This document shows positions 1-4,622 of a stretch of 7,729 bases of DNA, piece by piece. Source of the DNA: an uncultured Verrucomicrobiota bacterium (GTDB taxonomy: Bacteria; Verrucomicrobiota; Kiritimatiellia; RFP12; UBA1067); NCBI GenBank assembly GCA_946543025.1, contig CAMNLN010000168.1, positions 1 through 7,729 on the forward strand, given 5' to 3'. The notes beneath the pieces were generated by a model. It was given only the letters and a program-made list of their open reading frames with translations. It was not told where the DNA came from and did no database searches. The translations under genes were made by a program, and so were the position numbers. The first letter of the stretch is position 1. Each line of letters begins with the position of its first letter.

Positions 1-297
1 TACGCCTACGGCGCGGTGCTCGCGTGGATGTACGGAACGATGGCCGGCATCCAAGAGGACGTGGCCTGCCCCGGCTTCAAGCACGTCATCCTCGCGCCGG
101 TGCCCGACAAGCGCATGGGCAAGGTCAAGGCCTGTTTCCGCTCGCCTTACGGCCCGATCAAGAGCGCCTGGAGCTACGACGACGCCGGCAAATGGACATG
201 GACGTTCACGATCCCCGCGAACGTCACAGCCACGGTCACCGTCCCCGGCGAGCAGCCCAAGGAGTACGTGGCCGGAACCTACACGGTCGTGAAGTGA
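1..297 (+). CDS. GH78 alpha-L-rhamnosidase, C-terminal fragment (5' end outside window)
   Basis: The reading frame is open from base 1 to a TGA at 295-297 and gives 98 residues of the end of a larger protein. The order of motifs matches the end of bacterial alpha-L-rhamnosidases (GH78): the last helices of the (alpha/alpha)6 catalytic barrel (YAYGAVLAWMYGTMAGI), the linker AxPGFKHVILAPVPD, then the C-terminal beta-sandwich with the family-typical SPYGPIKSAW and a closing strand ending in a VPG loop. These enzymes remove terminal L-rhamnose from plant or bacterial glycans and are often exported, but the N-terminus and any signal peptide lie outside the window. The catalytic residues are also outside. 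The stop codon overlaps the GTG start of coaX by 4 bp (GTGA), so the two are probably translationally coupled. Family assignment is from recognised motifs; substrate is inference. Confidence 0.85.
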   Translation, partial: YAYGAVLAWMYGTMAGIQEDVACPGFKHVILAPVPDKRMGKVKACFRSPYGPIKSAWSYDDAGKWTWTFTIPANVTATVTVPGEQPKEYVAGTYTVVK

Positions 298-1034
298 AAC
301 TGATCGCCGTCGACGTGGGCAACACGAGCACGGCCGTGGGACTTTGGTCCAACGGCCATGTCTCGTGTGTCTCGCACGTGGACGGCGACCGCGCGGCCGC
401 TTTTACGGCTGCCGAGGCGCTCCGCACGCGCGGCGCGGCGCGCCTCGCCTACGTGAGCGTGGTGCCGCGCGAGGACGCCGCATGGCGGCGATTCGCCCGT
501 CGACTCGATCTGCCGCTCGTCCGCGTCGACCATGAGAGATTCAAAGCCGTCTCCGGACTTGCGCTCGACTACCCGCGCCCCGAGACGATCGGGGCGGACC
601 GCCTGGCGGACGCGGCGGCGGCGGTGGACCGCTATTCCGCGCCCGTCCTCGTATGCGACTTCGGCACCGCGTTCACGGCCGCCGTCGTCACGCGCGACCG
701 TGTCTGGCGCGGCGGCGTGATCGCGCCCGGCTTCCCGCTCATGCGCGACTACCTCTACGAGCGTACGGCCCAACTGCCGCGCATGAAGCTGGGCGGCAAA
801 TGCCCGAAGATCGGCCGCTCCACCGAAGAGGCCATGCGCTTCGGCGCGCTCGTCGGCTACCGGGGCATGGTGCGCGAGATCGTCGCCACCCTCTCTCGCA
901 ACTTCAAGACCGACTTCAGGCTTGTCGCCACGGGCGGCTTTGCGAAGTGGGTTCTCAAAGACAGCGGCCTGCCGTTTGAAATCGACCCGACGTTGACCTT
1001 GCACGGGGCAGGGCTTTTGGCAGGTAACAAGTGA
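294..1034 (+). CDS. coaX: Type III pantothenate kinase (CoaX)
   Basis: The 246-residue protein has the usual length of type III pantothenate kinases, which phosphorylate pantothenate in the first step of coenzyme A synthesis in the cytoplasm and need a monovalent cation. The ASKHA-fold motifs appear in order: phosphate-binding DVGNTSTAVGL (7-17), GADR (100-103), DFGTA (122-126), GGVIAPG (140-146), the ERTAQLPR segment (156-163) and ATGG (212-215). The three acidic residues expected in the active site are present as D7, D102 and D122, the last two 20 residues apart as in the Thermotoga enzyme. The strand after DFGTA reads FTAA where relatives commonly have TTxD, a mild deviation. The GTG at 294 is the start because the first core strand (KLIAVDVGN) follows immediately and no other start lies nearby. 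It overlaps the upstream stop by 4 bp. Linkage to a rhamnosidase rather than birA is uncommon. Confidence 0.95.
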   Translation: MKLIAVDVGNTSTAVGLWSNGHVSCVSHVDGDRAAAFTAAEALRTRGAARLAYVSVVPREDAAWRRFARRLDLPLVRVDHERFKAVSGLALDYPRPETIGADRLADAAAAVDRYSAPVLVCDFGTAFTAAVVTRDRVWRGGVIAPGFPLMRDYLYERTAQLPRMKLGGKCPKIGRSTEEAMRFGALVGYRGMVREIVATLSRNFKTDFRLVATGGFAKWVLKDSGLPFEIDPTLTLHGAGLLAGNK

Positions 1035-1160
1035 CAGTGAATAGCGAATAAGTGAGAGAAAACATGTCTAACCGTCTAGCGTCTAAGTGTCTCCGTAGCG
1101 TCTTGCGCCTTGCGCCCCGCGCCATCAAACTATTCACCCTTCACTCTTCAATCTTCGTTC
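1030..1160 (+). repeat. Heptamer-phased degenerate tandem repeats
   Basis: Three successive tracts show a 7-nt period. Tract one (1030-1057) reads AGTGACA, GTGAATA, GCGAATA, AGTGAGA and includes the coaX stop. Tract two (1066-1120) reads GTCTAACC, GTCTAGC, GTCTAAGT, then after a longer unit GTCTTGC, GCCTTGC, GCCCCGC. Tract three (1133-1160) reads TTCACCC, TTCACTC, TTCAATC, TTCGTTC. GTGAATAG (1037-1044) in tract one is the exact inverse of CTATTCAC (1130-1137) beside tract three, so the outer tracts are in opposite orientation and could pair. The region also encodes the start and signal peptide of the lipoprotein. Such heptamer repeats are known in several bacterial phyla; origin and function here are unknown. 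Confidence 0.7.
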
Positions 1161-1699
1161 TCTCCGGGTGCGGACTCTTTTGGGACGATCCGTACGTAAC
1201 GGTGACGAACACGCCGCTCAACTGGTGCGAGATCCACTACTACAACGCCACGCGGGAGCCCGTGCGGCGCGTGTCGGTGCGTCTTACGGGGAGCGGGTTC
1301 GTGGAAGTCAAGTCCGGCACCTCGCGTCGTGTCTCGGACAGCTTCGCGAAGTCGATGGACGACGCCACGTGGAACGACTATCGCAACCGGCGGTTCAACG
1401 TGGATCCTGATCACGTGCGCGAGGTGTTCCAGAACCTCGTGAACGTCGGCCTCTTCGACAAGGACAAGATGTTCACCTCCACGAAGTATCCGTCGCAAGG
1501 CCGCTTCATCGCCGTGCGCGCGGCCATCGACAACAAGACGCAGACGGAAGTCAAAAACCTTTTTGAAGAAGACCCGGAGCTGGCGGAGCGCCTGTACAAC
1601 GTGGTGCTGGAGTTCAACCGACCGACTCTCGGACGGCAGAAAGCCGGGCCGCACAGGCCCCAGCCGCCTGCCAAGAAAGAGCCTGAGGAGGCAAGATGA
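1064..1699 (+). CDS. Predicted lipoprotein of unknown function
   Basis: The ATG at 1064 gives 211 residues. I do not recognise the family. The N-terminus is basic, then a hydrophobic stretch leads to a lipobox LSGC with the lipidated cysteine at residue 36, followed by GLFWDDPYVTVTNTPLNWCEIHYYN. The mature part is mixed alpha/beta, with an acidic segment FEEDPELAERLYNVVLEF (167-184), and ends in a Pro/Lys/Glu-rich tail that may be disordered. The signal region is encoded by heptamer-phased repeat DNA, so the true start is uncertain: GTG at 1052 and TTG at 1103 are in frame, and the TTG start would give a tidier 23-residue lipoprotein signal (MRLAPRAIKLF... to SGC). A weak purine stretch (GAGAG) lies 5 nt before the ATG. 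The stop overlaps the ktrA start in ATGA. I infer a periplasm-facing lipid-anchored protein; coding is well supported by the overlap and protein-like composition. Confidence 0.75.
   Translation: MSNRLASKCLRSVLRLAPRAIKLFTLHSSIFVLSGCGLFWDDPYVTVTNTPLNWCEIHYYNATREPVRRVSVRLTGSGFVEVKSGTSRRVSDSFAKSMDDATWNDYRNRRFNVDPDHVREVFQNLVNVGLFDKDKMFTSTKYPSQGRFIAVRAAIDNKTQTEVKNLFEEDPELAERLYNVVLEFNRPTLGRQKAGPHRPQPPAKKEPEEAR
1685..1691 (+). promoter_or_regulatory. Ribosome binding site of ktrA
   Basis: GAGGAGG lies 4 nt upstream of the ATG at 1696. It is the clearest Shine-Dalgarno sequence in the window and lies within the coding end of the lipoprotein gene, so ktrA should be translated from the same mRNA. Confidence 0.8.
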
Positions 1700-2364
1700 A
1701 ACGAATCGGAATCATCGGCGCGGGGAGGTTCGGCCTCTCTCTGGCCGAATCGCTCGCGGAGGCCGGACAGGAAGTCCTGCTCGTCGAGCGCAACGGCGCG
1801 ATCGTCCAGAACGCGCGCGACATAGTGGAGCAGGCGGTGCAGGGCGACGCCACGAACGAGCGTACGCTCGACGAGGCCGGCCTGCGCGAGTGCGACGTGG
1901 CCGTGGTGGCCATCGGATCGAACATCGAGGCGTCCACCCTCGCGACGGCAAACTGCAAGGAGCTGGGGATCCCGTTGGTCGTGGCCAAGGCCACGAGCGA
2001 GCTACATGGCAAAATCCTCCAGAAGATCGGCGCCGACCAGGTGATCTTCCCCGACCGCGAAAGCGCCCACCGCCTCGCGCGGACACTGGCGAACCGCGGC
2101 GCGTTCGACCTGCTGGAGATTTCCGAAGGATGCTCCATCGCCGAAATACCCGTGCCTGAGCCGTGCGTGGACAAGACGCTCGCCCAGGCCGACCTGCGCA
2201 ACAAGACGGGCGTGACCGTCCTTTGCATCCGCCGACAGGACGAAAACCCCAAGAAGCCGCGTGCCATCATGATCCCCGGCCCCAACGACCAGATTCACGC
2301 GGACGACAAGCTCATCGTCTTTGGCACCACAAAGCAGATCGACGCGCTGACTGCGCAGTCGTAG
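1696..2364 (+). CDS. ktrA: KtrA/TrkA-family potassium uptake regulator (RCK_N + RCK_C)
   Basis: This 222-residue cytosolic protein has one RCK unit, like KtrA/KtrC, not the duplicated E. coli TrkA (about 458 residues). RCK_N is a Rossmann fold: GAGRFG (8-13) after the first strand, an acidic E31 at the end of the second strand (VLLVER) where the adenosine ribose binds, QGDAT (49-53), VAIGSN (71-76), and KATSELHGKILQKIGADQVI (98-117). RCK_C follows from about 140 to 220, ending in the strand DDKLIVFG. Such proteins form octameric rings that bind ATP/ADP or NAD(H) and gate a KtrB/TrkH membrane pore. No pore gene is visible. A strong Shine-Dalgarno GAGGAGG (1685-1691) sits 4 nt before the ATG, inside the end of the lipoprotein gene, and the start overlaps its stop as ATGA. 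The family call is firm; the symbol (ktrA versus trkA) is less so. Confidence 0.9.
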   Translation: MKRIGIIGAGRFGLSLAESLAEAGQEVLLVERNGAIVQNARDIVEQAVQGDATNERTLDEAGLRECDVAVVAIGSNIEASTLATANCKELGIPLVVAKATSELHGKILQKIGADQVIFPDRESAHRLARTLANRGAFDLLEISEGCSIAEIPVPEPCVDKTLAQADLRNKTGVTVLCIRRQDENPKKPRAIMIPGPNDQIHADDKLIVFGTTKQIDALTAQS

Positions 2365-2384
2365 GGGACCCGCGCAGGCGGAGC
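2365..2384. other. Short convergent intergenic gap
   Basis: Only 20 bp separate the TAG of ktrA (plus strand) from the stop of the sigma-54 activator gene (minus strand). I see no stem followed by a T tract in either direction, so transcripts from both sides may run into each other's 3' ends. Confidence 0.6.
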
Positions 2385-3908
2385 CTAGCCGCCGATGCCG
2401 AGCTTGTTGAGCCGATAGTTCATCATGCGTGGCGAGACGCCCAGCTCGCGCCCGGCCGCGCTCCGGTTGCCGCCGTGGCGGAGAAGCGCGTCCTCCAGTA
2501 CGCGTTTCTCGAATGCCGCCAGCTGCTCGTCGAGCGTCTGCGTAGCGTCCGGACGGTAGGGATCCTCCGCGAACTCCGGCGCCTGCAGCGACGGCGGCAG
2601 GTTGTAGCCGTGAACGCAATCGTCCGTCGCGGTCAGCACCGCGCGCTCGATGCAGTTCTCCAGCTCGCGCACGTTTCCCGGCCACGAGTAGGACTGCAGC
2701 ATGCTCACGGCCGGAGGAGAGATGCGCGTCACCTGCTTGCCGTACTTCACGTTCATCTTCGAGAGAAAATGTTCCGCCAACAACACGATGTCGCCCGTGC
2801 GCCGGGAAAGGTCCGGCATCGCGATCGGGAAGACCGACAGACGATAGTAGAGGTCCTCGCGGAAGAGCTTCTTCGCCATCAGCTCCTCAAGGTTACGGCT
2901 CGTGGCCGCGATGAAGCGGACGTTCGAATGCAGCTCCTCGTTCGACCCGATCCGCGAGAACGTCCGCTCCTGCAGGAAACGAAGCAGTTTGATCTGGATC
3001 GGAATCGAAAGATCGCCGATTTCGTCGAGGAAGAGCGTTCCGCCGTCCGCCGCCTCCGCGCGGCCGATCCGCCGTTGCGCGGCGCCCGTGAACGACCCCT
3101 TCTCGTGCCCGAACAGTTCGGACTCCACAAGCGATTCCGGGAGCGCCGCGCAGTTCAGCGTCACGAACGGCTTGTCCCTGCGAGGGGACAGGCCCTGGAT
3201 CGCGCGCGCCACCAACTCCTTGCCCGTGCCGCTCGCGCCGCGGATGAGCACGGTCGCCTCGCTCGGCGCCACCTGGCGGATCTGCTCGTACACGGCCCTC
3301 ATCTCGCGGCAGTTTCCGATCAGGTCGCCGGGATTGTTCGCCAACATGTCGCGCAACCGGCGGTTTTCCTCCAGCAATGCCTGATGTTCCGCCAGCTCCT
3401 CGCGACAGACCGCCGCCGCCTCGGCCGTGATGTTCGCAATGATCTCAAGAAGCGCCACGTCGCGCGCCAGATCGTCGGACGCCGTCGTGCCCGGTTCGTT
3501 CAGGCGGTCGATCGAGAGCGTCCCGATGACCTGCCCCAGATGGACGAGCGGAACGCAGATGAAGGCGATCGGCCGCTTGTCCGAACGTGCGCCCGTACGG
3601 TTGAGAAACCGCCGGTCCGCATGGATGTCCGGCACGATCTCGCTCTTGCCCGTCTGCGCCACATGCCCCGTCACACCTTCGCCGATTCGGTAACGCCCAA
3701 GCGCCCGCTCGTCGGCCTCCAAGCCACGCGAAGCCTCGATGCGCAACTCGTCTCCTTCCAGCAGCGTCACCGTCCCGCGCAACATGCCCATCCGCCGTTC
3801 AAGGATGTCAAGGACCTTCTCAAGCAACGCACGCACGTTCCGTTCCCGAACAACAACGGAACTGATTTCCTGCAAGACCGGAATTTCCGGCGAAAGTTTC
3901 AAAGTCAT
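2385..3908 (-). CDS. NifA-like sigma-54-dependent transcriptional activator (GAF, AAA+, Fis-type HTH)
   Basis: The 507-residue protein has the full bacterial enhancer-binding layout. Residues about 20-165 form a GAF sensory domain (ILERRMGMLRGTVTLL, YRIGEGVTGHVAQTG, ICVPLV), followed by a charged helical linker (165-190). The AAA+ domain (about 195-425) has Walker A GASGTGKE (224-231), the sigma-54 contact loop GSFTGA (271-276), Walker B TLFLDE (291-296), sensor I (RFIAATSRNL, 331-340), the arginine-finger segment FREDLYYRL (349-357) and sensor II WPGNVREL (409-416). A Fis-type HTH closes it (about 470-505, NRSAAGRELGVSPRMMNYRL). It should hydrolyse ATP to open promoters held by RpoN. The contact loop has Ser where GAFTGA has Ala. 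There is no receiver domain, so a small-molecule or redox signal through GAF is likely; its nature is unknown. The ATG at 3908 follows a good promoter by 6 nt. Confidence 0.95.
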   Translation of the reverse strand: MTLKLSPEIPVLQEISSVVVRERNVRALLEKVLDILERRMGMLRGTVTLLEGDELRIEASRGLEADERALGRYRIGEGVTGHVAQTGKSEIVPDIHADRRFLNRTGARSDKRPIAFICVPLVHLGQVIGTLSIDRLNEPGTTASDDLARDVALLEIIANITAEAAAVCREELAEHQALLEENRRLRDMLANNPGDLIGNCREMRAVYEQIRQVAPSEATVLIRGASGTGKELVARAIQGLSPRRDKPFVTLNCAALPESLVESELFGHEKGSFTGAAQRRIGRAEAADGGTLFLDEIGDLSIPIQIKLLRFLQERTFSRIGSNEELHSNVRFIAATSRNLEELMAKKLFREDLYYRLSVFPIAMPDLSRRTGDIVLLAEHFLSKMNVKYGKQVTRISPPAVSMLQSYSWPGNVRELENCIERAVLTATDDCVHGYNLPPSLQAPEFAEDPYRPDATQTLDEQLAAFEKRVLEDALLRHGGNRSAAGRELGVSPRMMNYRLNKLGIGG

Positions 3909-3914
3909 GTGTAT

Positions 3915-3943
3915 ATTTTACCAAATCCTTGATCGGCCGACAA
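3915..3943 (-). promoter_or_regulatory. Sigma-70-type promoter of the sigma-54 activator gene
   Basis: On the minus strand, TTGTCG (3943-3938) and TAAAAT (3920-3915) are separated by 17 nt, and the -10 is preceded by TGG, giving an extended -10 TGGTAAAAT. The -10 ends 6 nt before the ATG at 3908, so transcription should begin at or next to the start codon. No Shine-Dalgarno lies in the usual window (AAGGA is 17 nt upstream), consistent with a leaderless mRNA. Confidence 0.65.
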
Positions 3944-4032
3944 TGTTTTGTAAAAGAAAGAATGAAAACGTAAAGAAATAAGCCCCTTTCGACACTATCT
4001 GTAAATCAAACGCCGATTTGTAAATTCAAATC
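3944..4032. other. AT-rich intergenic stretch with a small dyad
   Basis: This is the most AT-rich part of the window, upstream of the sigma-54 activator promoter and short of the palindromic element. It contains the 6-bp dyad GATTTG (4015-4020) / CAAATC (4027-4032) with a 6-nt loop, and TGTAAA occurs here at 4000 and 4019 and just upstream at 3949. It holds no coding frame I can support. It may be a regulatory region for the activator gene. Confidence 0.4.
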
Positions 4033-4141
4033 ACATGAGGCAGTTGCAAAATGTCGGCATTCTGGTAGAGCTGGCGTTCCACCTCCAGCTGCGGACGGCG
4101 ATGGAACGCCGTCCCTACCATGTTATACAACTGCCTCATGT
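4033..4141. repeat. 109-bp palindromic, MITE/REP-like element with 14-bp inverted ends
   Basis: ACATGAGGCAGTTG (4033-4046) is the exact inverse complement of CAACTGCCTCATGT (4128-4141). Inside lie two competing internal pairings: TGGTAG...GGCGTTCCA (4063-4081) with TGGAACGCC...CTACCA (4102-4120), and a tight hairpin GGACGGCG / CGCCGTCC (4093-4100 / 4107-4114) with loop ATGGAA. The right end supplies the last five codons and the stop of ybeY. No transposase is present. The architecture suggests a non-autonomous mobile or REP/BIME-like repeat; copy number cannot be judged from one window. It could also protect or terminate the ybeY mRNA, although no T tract follows the stem. Confidence 0.7.
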
Positions 4142-4590
4142 ATCCAGGCCAGTTCGCGCCGGCGCATCCGAGCGTAATCAATGGAAGAATGGTCGTCTGC
4201 CCCTGAAAGATGATCCATGCCGTGCGCGATGTAGAGGAGCAGTTCCTTGGCGGAACTCCATCCGCGTCGCTTTGGCGCGACGCGCAATGCCTGATCCGTA
4301 TTGACGAACAGCTCGCCATGCAACCCCGGTTTCTCCGGCGGAATCGCATCGTACGCCTGCGTGATGACATCCGTCGCGCCGGCGATTCCCATGATGGCCC
4401 GGTGCATCGCGTCCGACTCATCGTCCCGCACGAGATGCACGACCACCTCGTGCCAGACACCGCCCGCGCGCCGCCGCGATCGTTCGGCGAAGAAGCACGC
4501 CGCCTCCGCTACGCTCGACCGCGAGACGCCAAACGCTTTCGGCAGCCCGCCGACCATGACAACGCGAATCTTCTTGCCCGTTTTCCTCAT
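4123..4590 (-). CDS. ybeY: Endoribonuclease YbeY (16S rRNA maturation)
   Basis: The 155-residue product has the length of E. coli YbeY, a zinc-dependent single-strand endoribonuclease for 16S rRNA 3' processing and ribosome quality control. Visible motifs are HEVVVHLVRDDE (47-58), ATDVI (72-76, the place of PTDVLSF), HGELFVNTD (91-99), and the metal site HGMDHLSGADDH with H123, H127 and H134. The usual site is HX3HX5H; here the last spacing is one residue longer (HX3HX6H). I chose the ATG at 4590 because a TATAAT ends 6 nt before it. An in-frame ATG at 4608 would add MCYNFP but would sit upstream of that promoter and be used only on read-through mRNA. The last five codons and TAA fall in the palindromic element. 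The gene follows the large secreted protein gene by 32 nt on the same strand. The usual phoH/era neighbours are absent. Confidence 0.88.
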   Translation of the reverse strand: MRKTGKKIRVVMVGGLPKAFGVSRSSVAEAACFFAERSRRRAGGVWHEVVVHLVRDDESDAMHRAIMGIAGATDVITQAYDAIPPEKPGLHGELFVNTDQALRVAPKRRGWSSAKELLLYIAHGMDHLSGADDHSSIDYARMRRRELAWIHEAVV

Positions 4591-4596
4591 GGGGAA

Positions 4597-4605
4597 ATTA
4601 TAGCA
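4597..4605 (-). promoter_or_regulatory. Extended -10 promoter of ybeY
   Basis: On the minus strand the sequence reads TGCTATAAT, a perfect -10 with the TGn extension, in the context TGTGCTATAATTT. It ends 6 nt before the ATG at 4590. No convincing -35 was found at 16-18 nt, as is tolerated with extended -10 elements. It lies in the 32-nt gap after the upstream gene, so ybeY can be transcribed separately from it. Confidence 0.6.
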
Positions 4606-4622
4606 CATCTTCCTCTGGACAG

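Noticed and set aside
2612..2653. NifA-type redox cysteines in the activator (C419-X11-C431)
   Set aside because: The first cysteine belongs to the common LENCIERA segment of many sigma-54 activators, and the other two linker cysteines of oxygen-sensing NifA proteins are missing.
2163..3932. Plus-strand open frame of 589 codons opposite the sigma-54 activator gene
   Set aside because: It is antisense to a gene with complete domain motifs. The translation is Arg/Leu/Pro-rich low-complexity typical of GC-rich shadow frames, and it lacks a plausible start signal.
4060..4125. Intrinsic terminator for ybeY
   Set aside because: Stable stems are present, but no run of T follows on the minus strand. 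The symmetry and exact outer repeats fit a palindromic repeat element better.
4033..4141. CRISPR-like repeat
   Set aside because: There is only one pair of inverted, not direct, copies, with no regularly spaced units and no cas gene.
4437..4455. TGGCACG on the minus strand as a sigma-54 -24 element
   Set aside because: The -12 position reads GGTC instead of TTGC, and the site is inside ybeY coding for its conserved WHEVV region.
4026..4460. 144-codon minus-strand frame running through the palindromic element
   Set aside because: It overlaps ybeY in a different frame, and its C-terminal third is only translated repeat. The ybeY frame carries the conserved motifs.
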